Shown here piece by piece: positions 1 through 10,696 of a stretch of DNA of 56,301 nucleotides. The stretch comes from Intoshia linei. Its lineage: Eukaryota; Orthonectida; Rhopaluridae. The position numbers and the translations under genes are program-made. The notes below the pieces were generated by a model that saw nothing but the letters and a program-made list of their open reading frames with translations, did no database searches and was not told the origin of the DNA. The stretch covers positions 1 through 56,301 of the forward strand of contig LWCA01000091.1 in NCBI GenBank assembly GCA_001642005.1, given 5' to 3'. Within the stretch, counting starts at the first letter, position 1, and each line of letters begins with the position of its first letter.

Positions 1-194
1 TAAGAGTCTGCCGTTCCTGAACGTTTGAGACGAAGTCTTGCTCTATCGCCGATAATTAATTTGAGTAACGCTACTTTTTTCTCCTCCTTATCATTTGCAA
101 GCGTGACAGTTAATTCAAATTTTTCTATCCAATCCTTTGGATTTTCTCTAAATTTTCCAAACAACTCTGGTAGTGGTTTCAATATATTGTTCAT
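1..194 (-). mobile_element. Retrotransposon gag-like ORF, 5' part, cut by the window edge
   Basis: An open frame starts at an ATG at 194 on the minus strand and runs 64 codons off the left edge without a stop. The peptide has the look of an LTR-retrotransposon gag N-terminus: a short leader, a PELFGKF box, then ENPKDWIEKFE followed by a lysine/glutamate stretch and a leucine-rich LLKLIIGDRARL segment, matching the F-G-x-x-ENPxxWI-x-x-FE pattern of Ty3/gypsy-type gag proteins. No LTR or primer-binding site was recognised to its right. Only the N-terminal part is visible, so intactness cannot be judged. Confidence 0.55.
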
Positions 195-2425
195 TTTGAG
201 AATTTATTTAAATTAAATTAAAATTATAATATAATGTAAGTGTAAAAACGATTTAGTAATTTTAATTCAAAACGATAAAACAAATAATTAAATAATCTAT
301 GGATACCATCTATAGTGAACATATGTTAACTACAAGTGGTTCTATAATTTAAAAAAAAGATTATTCGAATTGAATATTAAAATTAAATAAAACTAACCTT
401 AATATAATTTACGGAATTTCACTCTTGCATTCATTTTTAACTTTGTTATATAGAGAATAGAGTAAAGACAAAATAATTATACAAGGAGACGGTATGCCGG
501 AATAATAAAAGACCTCCATAAGCTTATACTGTAATTAATACAGACTGTGTAGAACAGTGGTGCAAAAACTTTCTACCAATTCAACCGCAAAGCTACTTTA
601 CTCATTGATACTACGGTCGCACAAAATTTGTTTTGACACTGAGAAGGTTTAAATCTATTTTGAGAAAGTGGCCAAAGTCAAAAATGTAAAGTTTTGATAC
701 AAATATTTACTAAAATTGAATAGTACTTGAATAAAACCTAATTTAAACTTTTCAATTTGAAGTAAAATAATATATTGCATCATCCACAGCCGCAGGTTGT
801 GCACCCCTGGTAAACTTGAAATGACTTATGAAAAATACATTTTGTTACAATGACAAGTGTAGTTGACAATTGCAACTTAAGTTTATATAATAACATTGTA
901 AATAAATTTTTATTCGTATCTATAGATTTTATTAATTATCGAACATATTTTATGGAAGCAAAATTTACAATATGTGGTAAAGATGATCAAATTGATAGGT
1001 ATTCATTTTTAATAAAGTGTAATATGCATTTTATGGGTTATATTGTCATCCAAATAACATTGAATTTAACAATTAAGCTTAAAAAGTAATTTCAATTATT
1101 GAGTTTATATTAATATTACATTTAATATACTCCAATAAGCATTAACATTTAATTAATCATTGAACACGATTCATTAAAATATATAAAAATTTGAAGTTTT
1201 TAACAAACGAAGCAGGAATTTAAGTTTTTCTAAAAAAAAATTAAGACACGAAAATAAACGTATTAAGATTATGTTAGTTATTTTGTGTTAATTACTTAAT
1301 TGATTAACGCAATTAGTTAATGAGTCATTTTCAAATTAGTCTCGGATCGTTTTTTTTAAAATTAAATCTAATCTACCTGGTATGTTTTTTAATTTTTATT
1401 GTTTATTTAACACCCTACTGTACCTGTATGCTTTTTTATTTTTCGGTGAGCAACAGGATAACATTCCATTTATTATTCTACCTAAATTATAATTTTTTTA
1501 AATAATACGTTTAGTACCATAAAACTAAAATCATATATCAATTTTGATAACTTGAATCTAACGGATGAATATAAAAAATCTCAGAAAAGTAAGATTGATC
1601 AGGTAATTTTTTTAATCTTTTATATCATAAATAGATTTTCAATCTCACTATGATTATTAAACTGCTACGCGAGGGGTTTTTAGAGAGTATGAAATATAGG
1701 GAGGGTATACGTTTCATACGCTGATTAACGTGGTCTATTTAGTTATTTTCAAGGTATATCCATTCTGTAAATCTCAGTCGGACCTGTGTTGACACGGATA
1801 AATTTGATCAACTATTTGTCAAATATTTCATTTGAAAGGTTAATTCAAATTTAATACAAAAACATTTTTTTATGCAGTAAAATTACGTGAAAATCAAAGT
1901 TAAGTTTTAATATAAATCGTATTTCAATGAGATTTAGTTTAGTAATTTATTAGTAAATCTAATATTTCGTTTTTAATATTAGCAAAAATGAAAAAATCAT
2001 TTATGAAAATAAAAACACAAAAATGGTCAATTTTTCCCCATTATTTTGATCATTTTTTAATTGTCACTTTTTTAAAGTCACTTTTACATATATTCTAGAA
2101 ATATAATATTTTATAAAAATATATAATTTTCGATAATATAATTAATGAAGTATAACCGTGGCAATACTGGCCCGCCGAAATTTATAGAAATGGAGATAAA
2201 TTGAAAAATTAAACGCGTTCAGCGCATTAAATGTGTACTCGAGTTATATTTTGTATGCCTGATAAAAAAGAAAAGCTTCGATTTGTATAGCACAGTAATC
2301 TATGTCCAATGAATATATGGTGTAATGGACCATATTTTATGTAACATTGAAAGTATCCAAATTTATTGTTTTGTGGCAACTTGCAATCATGTTAGATTCG
2401 TCATTAATTTTTGCTATAATCATAA
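195..2425. other. Intergenic repeat-bearing DNA without a recognised gene
   Basis: Apart from a 255-bp hAT-like element (555-809), this is AT-rich sequence with many stops. The open frames at 850-1089 and 1320-1505 have homopolymer-driven composition and no family resemblance, so they are not called as genes. Confidence 0.6.
555..809. mobile_element. hAT-like miniature element
   Basis: The left end begins CAGTGGTGCAAAAACTTT. The right end, read on the other strand, begins CAGGGGTGCACAACCTG. These imperfect terminal inverted repeats of the CAGNGGTGCA type are usual for hAT elements. The flanking 8-mers (GTGTAGAA and GTAAACTT) match poorly, so the target duplication is not convincing. No coding capacity. 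Confidence 0.45.
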
Positions 2426-3225
2426 TCCTTACTTATATAATATGCTTTGTTTGTCTATGTGTGTTATCGTTTGTTTCAATGACTACCAGTCTTAGAATTT
2501 TATAAAGTCCACATTTCTATTACAGTTTTTTTCGGGGTGTTAGTAAGATAAATTTCAACCTTCCAAACTCACATCTTACGTGTCAAAAAGTCAAATTGTC
2601 CTTTTTTTTGAAAATCAAACGAGTTCGAAAATTTAAAAAATATGCTTTGATACGGATTTTAAAATTATAAATATTATCATAAATTTAAATCTAAAAAAAA
2701 TATATCTTCAGGGCCAAAACCCAAATTACCCTTTTTTTAATGAAAACAGCCCTAGAATTTCAAAAAAATTACAGGTGGTACACTTGGTACCAAAATTGGC
2801 GGTATTGAGAGGCCTCATTGTATCATGTTAACACACATAAAAAATTTCAATCTGAATAAGTGACACCTTCACGGTCAAAAAGCATTTTAGTATTTATACA
2901 TTTTTATTCAAAAATATTTTATTAAAACAAAAAATGTGAAATAATTAACGTCCGAAAATTAAAAAAAAAGATTTTTCTGATACAGCTTATTCCAGTTGAT
3001 ATAAATACGAAATTTTAACTTCAGAAATCTACGCATTCCCGGTGAAAAATAATTTTTAATATATTATCAACCAATATTATTGATATGTTTTGATTAATTT
3101 GTAAAATAAAAATTGAAAATGTAAATATTGATCCGACGATTTCAAAAAAAGGTGGATTGAACGTCTACACATTTCCAATAAAGAAATGTGGGTGAAAATT
3201 TATATAATTCTATATATTACAGAAA
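2426..3225 (+). mobile_element. Non-autonomous Helitron, 3'-truncated (copy 1)
   Basis: The copy starts A|TCCTTACTTATATAATATGC, the shared 5' end of the Helitron family in this window, and carries the family body (a block ending CGGGGTG near 2537, a block with GAAAACAGCCCT near 2740, a block CTTCACGGTCAAAAAG near 2870). It stops near 3225 without the CTAG 3' end. It ends about 40 bp before the first coding exon of the Fcf2-like gene, so it could supply promoter or 5' UTR sequence. Confidence 0.7.
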
Positions 3226-3268
3226 AATCTGTCTGTATTTATAATTGTATCATATAATAATTTAGTTG

Positions 3269-4548
3269 ATGAAAAAAAGCATTTTCAATGTAACATATGA
3301 TGGACAATTTTTACCAAAAGACATGAAAAAACCCAACAAGAAAGATAAATTGGTATAATAATCATTATTTAAGTGATCTCGCGCAAAGTTTAAATCGCGA
3401 CATTGTCAATTTAGTATGATTTTTAATAATTTGTGCATTTTGTATAGTAGTTTAAAAGTGAAAATTTTCATAGTTTTTATTATGGTGTTTGTCGGTTTGT
3501 TGGCTCATTTGAGAATCAAAAATAGTGGTACCCCAGCAATTTATTGATTTATGTGATTACTTTATTTTTCTTTATTTATTTTTATTGACAAAACATTTTT
3601 GAAATACTGATGCACTATATTACCGAATTCGAATTTATATGTATCATTTCATTTTAACTTTACGCGATTGGATAGTTATAATTTTAGAAAAATAAGGAAG
3701 AAAAAGAGATGAAAGATTGGTTTTCAATGAAAACACCGTTCTTGTCCTTCGAAGCTAAAAATGATTTAAAATTACTGCACATGAGAAACGTTTTAGATCC
3801 AAAAATCAATTACAAAGCAGATAAAACAAGTGAAATACCTAAACATTTTCAAATTGGAACTATTGTTTCTAGTAATGCTGATTTTTATTCAAGCCGTTTA
3901 ACCAACAAACAACGTAAACCAACTCTTGCAGAAGAAATACTGTGTGATTTTGATAAGAAAAAGTAATATAATATTTTATAACCACATCCAAATAGTAATT
4001 AAGAAATCTAGACCAGTCGACACAGTGCATTGTGTACCACTGCAGTGGTAGATATTAAAATTATAAGGGGTTCATCGAAATTTTAAGGAATGATTGGTAC
4101 CACGAAATTATTATATTTTTAGGGGTGATGGAGATTTTATATTGCGAATTTGGTTTCGGACCCCTGATCTAAGGTTATAGTATTCATTCATTTACGACAT
4201 TCTGTCAGTCATTAGAAATTATTTTCATTTAATCCAAAAAATGGTTACCCAATTCTTCTAAATGAAAACCTTATATTCCAGTGTTTAAGGTGAATAATAA
4301 TGTATAAGTGGGGATAGTAATTACATATTCTTTAATTATTTTAAAAACTGTACAAGTGAAATTTAAAATTTTAAAATACGTTACTCACAGGTTAGCCTTA
4401 CCTTAAAACAATTTTTATTCCAGTTTGATTTTATTTATATTTAGATAAATTTAATTTTAGACGCTTGAAAAAAAAGTCCAGTGAAATAAAATATAAAAGC
4501 ATACGAAAACAAAGAAAACCCAATTTTGTAAATAGAAATAAAATGTAA
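3269..4548 (+). CDS. FCF2: Fcf2/DNTTIP2-type pre-rRNA processing factor
   Basis: Exons 3269-3352, 3688-3962 and 4461-4548 join in frame (84+275+88 nt) to 148 aa. The central exon carries the Fcf2 domain: KDWFSMKTP, then KNDLKLLHMRNVLDPK, then PKHFQIGTIVSS-ADFYSSRL and the KQRKPTLAEEIL motif. The last exon supplies the usual lysine/arginine-rich tail with the S-E-I motif, and its phase (AA|A) fits. Family members work in the nucleolus in early cleavage of the pre-rRNA for the small subunit. The protein is short, near yeast Fcf2 (about 217 aa) and far below vertebrate DNTTIP2, which has a long N-terminal extension. Exon 1 is preceded by an in-frame stop at 3263, but an acceptor-like TTTAG ends at 3265, so an upstream non-coding exon is possible. 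MRPL12 starts 33 bp after the stop. Confidence 0.85.
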
Positions 4549-4581
4549 AATATCCTTGCCATTTTCAAATTATCGTTCATC

Positions 4582-5442
4582 ATGTTTGTAAAAAGATTGA
4601 CAGGGTTAATAAATAAAAATACATTTTTATAAATATTTACAGATTAAAAAAATTTACACAATATGTAAGTGTAAAATATATGAGCACATCAGAAGCGGTA
4701 AAAACACCCGATATGGGTGAATATAAAGATGTTAAAGATAAAGAATTTTCTCCAAAAATTGTGCAACTTGTTGATAAAATATCAAAACTTAATCTTGTTG
4801 AAACCTGTGACTTAAATGAATTGTTAAAGGTACAATTAATTGATAGTTTCAACTTTCTATTTAATTAGACTAAATTGAATATAACCGATTCAATGATTGC
4901 CCCTCAAGCAGTAATGGCTCAAACAGCAGAGGTACTTATTTAAGATAATATATTTTTGATATTTTTTAGAAAACTGAAGAAGAACCGATAAAATCGGCTT
5001 ATAATGTTAGATTAGTAGGATTCATACCAGAAAAAAAAATTAGCATTATTAAAGCAATCAAAATTTTAATGCCTGAATTAAACCTTGTTCAAGTAATTTA
5101 AATTTTTTTTCAGATCGACTCATCTCAAACCTTAAAATTTTTATTATAATATTTGGAAAAATATTCTGCTTGTCCAATAAAACATTAGTTGTAATTTTTA
5201 ATTAGAATTTTCATAAAATTTGTCATAAACTTTGATTAATATCCTTGATAGTTAGATACCATAAAATTCGAGGGAAATCATCTTTCCTAGAATTATCGTT
5301 AATGAAATGATTAATTTTAATGTAGGCAAAACAATTCATTGAATCTACGCCACAGTTGATAAAAAGCGATTTATCTAAGGAAGAATCCGATGCTTTGCAA
5401 CAAAAACTGGAAACGGCTGGTGGAAAATGTCATATTGACTAA
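4582..5442 (+). CDS. MRPL12: Mitochondrial large-subunit ribosomal protein bL12m (MRPL12)
   Basis: Exons 4582-4604, 4643-4829, 4869-4931, 4970-5092 and 5326-5442 give 170 aa (513 nt in frame). Introns are 38, 39, 38 and 233 bp. The first 20 residues are basic and free of acid (MFVKRLTG then LKKFTQY), as expected of a mitochondrial presequence. An N-terminal dimerisation helix follows (KIVQLVDKISKLNLVETCDLNELLK), then a hinge, then the L7/L12 C-terminal domain starting near YNVRLVGF and ending ETAGGKCHID. bL12m forms the mitoribosome stalk that recruits translation factors and also binds mitochondrial RNA polymerase. The tiny first intron was inferred because it restores a presequence. An internal ATG at 4680 would give a protein lacking it. 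The gene ends 20 bp from the end of the convergent RRP1 gene. Confidence 0.93.
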
Positions 5443-5462
5443 TTTAATCTGTACAATACAAT

Positions 5463-6302
5463 TTATTTATTTTTTTTAAACTTTTTTTTTGTTCTTCGTT
5501 TTGTGATAATTGTAGGTAAAAGTTGTTGTTTAATTTCATTGTAATTAATCTTCTTGTGAGTATTCTCAATTTTTTCCGCAAGAGATTTAAAATATTTTTG
5601 TTTTTTGGGTATCAATAGTTCTGATTCCGAAATTTCATTAAAAAGTGTAGTAAACTTATCACTATCAATTGTTAAGCCGTCATTGTCATCCAAAAAATAA
5701 CAGAAAAAGTGATCTCCAATGAGTTGATACGATTGTTTAGATTTTATCATAAATTGTAACATTGTGTTCATAATTTCCATAACCAGGGAATGCTCCAAAT
5801 CGGCTATTGCCAATTCTTCGGCAACTATATCAATAGTATGTGATATTAAACCATTTATATATCTATTCGTAACAGAATCGACTAAAATTTCACTAAATAT
5901 ATCATCTAAAAACGTACATACATCGTGGTATTTGGAAAATAAGGTTTTATACACACGTCTAACATACATCATAAATTTATCAATCCTTAAATAATCAATT
6001 CTGTTCCATTGACAAGACAGGACAGTGAAAAACTGAATTGTCCAGCCTTTACAGGTAAAAATATTTGAATCTATAGATTTTGAAATAATTTCACAAATGC
6101 TGTCTACCAATTCTTGCTGCAAAATTGGTTTATCCTGCATCCATAATGTAAAGAATAAGCCTGAACACAAATATTTCAGACATCCGTCGTGTATTGGTAA
6201 TTTTGAAAATTGTAATGTATCTTTTAAGGTGTTTATGGTGGTTAATCGAATTTTTTCTTCGTTTGAAGAAAGTTTTCTACATAATTTTTGCATTTCATTC
6301 AT
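5463..6302 (-). CDS. RRP1: RRP1/NOP52-family ribosome biogenesis protein
   Basis: One uninterrupted exon encodes 279 aa from the ATG at 6302. An in-frame ATG at 6344 exists but would overlap the start of MRPL45, and the family alignment begins near the later ATG. Diagnostic segments are GLFFTLWMQDKPILQQEL (residues 48-65; the Nop52 signature W-M-x-D-K-P) and NRIDYLRIDKF-MYVRR, followed by a helical repeat region and a strongly basic tail (KRRTKKKFKKNK). Family members act in the nucleolus in maturation of the 27S/32S precursor of large-subunit rRNA. The human protein has a long extra C-terminal region, so this version is close to the minimal yeast-like form. The AATAAA hexamer overlaps the stop codon. 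The gene is divergent from MRPL45 across 36 bp. Confidence 0.93.
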   Translation of the reverse strand: MNEMQKLCRKLSSNEEKIRLTTINTLKDTLQFSKLPIHDGCLKYLCSGLFFTLWMQDKPILQQELVDSICEIISKSIDSNIFTCKGWTIQFFTVLSCQWNRIDYLRIDKFMMYVRRVYKTLFSKYHDVCTFLDDIFSEILVDSVTNRYINGLISHTIDIVAEELAIADLEHSLVMEIMNTMLQFMIKSKQSYQLIGDHFFCYFLDDNDGLTIDSDKFTTLFNEISESELLIPKKQKYFKSLAEKIENTHKKINYNEIKQQLLPTIITKRRTKKKFKKNK

Positions 6303-6338
6303 TGAACGATAATATATTATTGTTTTTTGATATTTGAA
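6303..6338. promoter_or_regulatory. 36-bp bidirectional promoter gap between RRP1 and MRPL45
   Basis: Only 36 bp separate the start codons of the divergent RRP1 (minus) and MRPL45 (plus) genes. The gap is AT-rich with a palindromic core AATATATTATT. Either the 5' UTRs are nearly absent or the two transcripts overlap head to head. Promoter function is inferred from position. Confidence 0.5.
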
Positions 6339-9300
6339 ATGCAAAGATTATTGGTAAGTTTAAAGTAAAATTGTCATCATTTTTTCATAGAAAACGTTTA
6401 ATGCGAGGATAATTTACCAAACCAATAGACACATTGCGAATCGTCATTATTTGTTAAAATTCCGTAAAATGCGGGCTAAAAAAGTTTTGCCTGTAAGCTT
6501 TTTTCGTTTACCATTCATTTCCATCGATTTTAGATTGATTTACCTGATTTCCAAGAAGCTAAAGATGCAGCTTCAATGACAATTGAAGAAATGAGATCTA
6601 AATCTAAAAGAGATGGCATTACTGATCCCGTCACTTTTCAAGAAAGAAATATTAATATTACCAATAGCGGTTTTATTATCTTATATTATTATTTTTTGTA
6701 ATGGTTTCAAATTCGGTTGTTTGAAAGAAAGCATTAAGCATAAGTGTGGGTCCAACACTTAAAAAAACCAATTTAATAATTTAAATATATTGAGCAAAAT
6801 TATTATTATTGTTATTTTAATATTAATTACCATTAAAGTTTTATGTAAACTTATTTTTAATATATGGTTAAAGTTACCCAGAATTCTGTAAAATTTACTT
6901 GGAAAAAGTCTGCATTATACATATCTATATCTGTCAGGAATCTGACTCAGGATACCTTTCTAATCGAAACTTTCTATAAATGTAGACTTTAAATTTCTTT
7001 AAAAGTTTGGTAATTAGTAATTACTAATTGACTATTATAATAGTCAAGGGTGGACGATTTTCTGGTACCAGCCAATTTTTAAAAATATATAAATCACTAA
7101 TTTATAAAAAGTAAATCGAATACAATGACGCTTGTGTGTCTCAGAAATTTTTAATGCTTAGAATAGTGGTTCCCGATTAAAATAGTGTATGGACCCCAAG
7201 AAAGCTTGAAATATAAAACATTTATGATGAAATGAAATAAAAATTTAGTAAAATCGTATTTTTCAAAAAAATATTGAAAAAAAGAAGATTTTTACCTTAA
7301 GGGTTTAAAATGGTACTTTTTATTAAATTTTATTAATAATGAGATAAAGTGGGATTTTTTAAATAATAATGTACTGGTCGTCTAGGATTTCGGATAAATT
7401 CCCAACATCTGGCAAATTTGTAATAAATATTAAAAATGAAGTTGACAAATTTTTTTTATATTTTATTTAAATTGAAGAGATTTTACCTTAACTTAATGCT
7501 TAAGTCTTGGTAAAATATAATTGTTTATTTTAAGGTAGAATTAATAGGTTTTTCTGACAATGTTTTTTGTAAAATAGCCGGAAGTCGATTTTTACATAAA
7601 GGACTGGAAGTGGTATTTTTCATTGAATATTATTACAAAACTAGCCACTGTTTGTACGAAGTATTAACCAGCTAAACTAGTACATTATATTTACGACAAA
7701 TATTTTGAAATAATGCCCGTAAAATTATTAATCTTCACGTTTTCTTTTGTGGTCCGACACAGGCCATAGTATACAATATATGGCATAGAACAGTCATGAC
7801 AAAAAGTGTATTTTCGTGTTAAAAATACAGAATTTAAAAAATATCCACCTTAAAAATGAAATTTACAAAAAAGAAAAAAAAATTAAAAAAATAGATCCCA
7901 TGAATAAACACGGTTCACTTGTGTATCATTAAAATCTACAAATTATGTTCAATGAACATTTTTCATTCCATTGAAAAACTTGCTAAAATATTAATTGTAA
8001 TGTTACTCATTTTTTTTCAAAAAGATAAAGTATTTAGTTTTGGTTTCAATTGATGGGCGGATTAACATTTTATAATTAGAAAACCAGAAAATAATTTTCG
8101 ATTACAATTTTAAAATTAACACAATTGATTTGATTTCCATCACTGTCATAAATTATTGAATTGAAAAAACAAATTATTTATACATTTAATTTTTTAATAT
8201 TATCATTTAGGATTAGTTATTGATGAATATAAACCCCAAAAATCTGAAGGATATGTGACTTCTCTAAAATCTGTAATTTTAAAATTTTGTTTATTATATT
8301 ATTATTTATATTTTAATTATAGTTGGGTGGTTCCTAATGTCTCATTGGCAATGAGGATCCGTAAATTGTATTGAGGCATGATTTCTAAACTATGTTGTTT
8401 TTTTGTTTGTTTAACGGTTAAGTGGAAATATTCGTCTACCTTACGATATTAAAAATATTACATTAAACCAGCGTTTTCCAAGTGGTGATCGCTCAAGATC
8501 GCTCGATTTGCGGTTCGCAAAATTTTTTTTTTCTTTTTATATGTAAATTCTTTATTTAAATTTTAAAAAATAAAGACTGAATTGCTTCTATAGATCAGTG
8601 TATCTTAACCTTTTGGGTGCACTTATGAAATATATAAAAATTTTGGGCACGTTAAAATAATAAGGATTACGAATCCAATCGGTACTGTTCAGTGTTTATT
8701 GATTGCAATTTGCAAATAATGAGTCAGATTGATTTCCTAGTTGTTAAAAGATTTATTAAATTTACATTACATTTTGTATTCATTTTTTAAATGAAAAATT
8801 CTGCAAAACTGTTTCCCAGTCCTTTTGGTACCATTGTTTATAAAAAAGCCAAATTATTATTATTTTTGGTTAAATATTTAATTCGCATTATTTTAGACAC
8901 CAAAATATAGCGTATCTTTAATAAAAGATAAAGTTGCTACTCAACGAGCGTTACGGAACATTCGACATGTTGACCCAGAATTTAATATAAAAAATTTTAT
9001 GCAAGAAGCTCATGATATTTATTTTAAAGTGATTGAACTGTCCAACGACTACCCGAATACAGAAGAAGAACTTTTTAACTATGTCACTGAATTGGCTTAT
9101 CCAGTATTATATAGTTTTTTTTATAGAGACAGGGACTACACCTATAACGTGTCAGTTCATTTTCTCAAAAATACTTTTTGGAAAAATTTTTTTTGAAATC
9201 CTTTTTGTTGGAAGATTTTTTTTGTGTGAAGTATGTGTAAATGTTTTTTTTTTCGGTACGCGAAATAAAAACTTTTTCGTCTTCTAGGTCAGGGATTTTC

Positions 9301-10439
9301 AATTTGGGCGATATCGCCCATTTTGGGCGATTTATTTTCAGAGTAAACTTATTTTCTTAATTGATATTATAATTTTCTTATTAACAATTTTATAAATTTT
9401 TATATTAAAATTATTAATACAAAATATTAAATTTTGTTGGTACTAATAGTTTAGACATTTTGAGATTATAGTTTTGATTCGTTTCTAATTCATTTCTGCA
9501 AAGTCTAATAAAAATATTGTTATTATGCAATCAAGCAATTTGTTAAAACTCCAATTTTAAAAATTCGGTTAAATATACTATATCATAAATTATTATAATG
9601 CACAAAATGATTAGTTTAAACATTTTTTGCTTGTTTTTAATTATTAAGGAACCCATGATAAATTTTTTTGGAATGGCGATAATCTTGAAAAAATATCATT
9701 TTTTGCATCTAGGGGGCGATAGTAAAAAAAGGATTGAGAATTTTTGCTTTAGGTAGTTAATATTTCATGTAGTATAGTGGTAGTATATAGGATTGCATCG
9801 TTTTTGAAAAAAGTTTTTAGAGTATGGTGTCCAATGCGCACTGCCCATAGGGTATAACACTGAAGTGTTTTTAGTAGTACTATTATTGAGCTATTTTTTT
9901 AATTTAAATGGAATAAATGGTTCAATACCATTATAAAATATTATATTTTTAGATTTAACCGAAAGATTTTAACTTTTAAATAAATATAAATTTTTTTTTG
10001 ATAATTATTAAACCTTGTTAATTAAAAGTGTAATTATAATTTTTAGAATTTTATTGATTCAATGCGTTATCAAACCGTTGTTTGGAAACTAGTGAACATG
10101 CTGGAAGCACCAAAACTTATACAAGTTAGAACCGTTCCAATTCTTAAAGAATCTGCTGCATTTTCTCAAATTACAATAAAATTTTATTCTAAACAGGTAT
10201 GCTTTAGAAAGATAATAAAAGAATTAATTGAGAATTAGAAACTTGCAATATACGACAGATTTGGTCGACTAATTGCTGGGTCGCCCGATTTTGAGCGTAC
10301 TGTGTTGGAATATATAGTATTTGAAAAACCATTAAAATACGACTACAGTTCATGGAGAATTCATTCAAAAATCAATCCAATAATGGAAAATGTCAATACT
10401 ACCATATCAAAAACTACATTCGTTAATTCTACGCAATAA
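6339..10439 (+). CDS. MRPL45: Mitochondrial large-subunit ribosomal protein mL45 (MRPL45)
   Basis: Seven exons (6339-6353, 6391-6492, 6534-6669, 8211-8272, 8897-9103, 10047-10196, 10239-10439) give 290 aa, close to the human 306. The N-terminus is basic ([10 protein letters not shown]), fitting import. Conserved stretches run in order through the Tim44-like domain: [19 protein letters not shown], the [18 protein letters not shown] helix, NYVTELAYP, then MRYQTVVW, and the C-terminal [13 protein letters not shown] and [11 protein letters not shown] and SSWRIHSKI. mL45 sits at the mitoribosome exit tunnel and anchors the ribosome to the inner membrane. Introns are strongly bimodal: 37, 41 and 42 bp against 624, 943 and 1541 bp, the long ones holding repeats. 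The exon 3 donor (G|GTTTTA) is weak but fixed by phase. AATAAA overlaps the stop. Confidence 0.92.
6670..8210 (+). other. Long MRPL45 intron 3 with repeat remnants
   Basis: No gene was seen. It contains a hAT-like end near 7160 (TAGTGGTTCCCGATT) and, at 7650-7680, a lone Helitron 3' terminus ending CTAG followed by T. Confidence 0.6.
7640..7680 (+). mobile_element. Isolated Helitron 3' end
   Basis: The segment TTTGTACGAAGTATTAACC, then CTAAACTAG followed by T, matches the 3' hairpin and CTAG terminus of the Helitron family described elsewhere in the window. No family body precedes it. Confidence 0.55.
9290..9746. mobile_element. hAT-like miniature element in MRPL45 intron 5
   Basis: The left terminus is CAGGGATTTTCAATTTGGGCG. 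The right terminus read on the other strand is CAAAAATTCTCAATCC. The flanking 8-mers TTCTAGGT (9282-9289) and CTTTAGGT (9747-9754) agree at six of eight positions, fitting a decayed hAT target duplication. A GGGCGAT motif is repeated inverted just inside the left end. Confidence 0.6.
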
Positions 10440-10696
10440 ATTGTGATTTGCAAATTTTTCATTTTTGTGTTATATTAATTAACAATCAATTAACTTTGTA
10501 AATTACGTTAACTGACTTGGCTATTTATCAGCATTATTATGTAGTCACTATTTGACCCAAAAGATTAGCCTAATTATAATTTTTTTTATAGAAGGAATAT
10601 ATGTAAATCACCAGGTAAATATTGATTAATAATGTTCATTTTAAACTACGTAAAACAGATTACAATGTTGATTGTCATATAGTTTTCAATTTTGTA

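Noticed and set aside
850-1089. 79-codon open frame
   Set aside because: AT-driven composition, no splice sites of note and no family resemblance.
3709-3966. Fcf2-like gene ending at the TAA at 3964
   Set aside because: A donor at 3963 and an in-phase exon at 4461 supply the conserved basic C-terminal tail, so the stop lies in the intron.
6303-6344. RRP1 start at the upstream ATG at 6344
   Set aside because: It would overlap the MRPL45 start codon, and family similarity begins at the later methionines.
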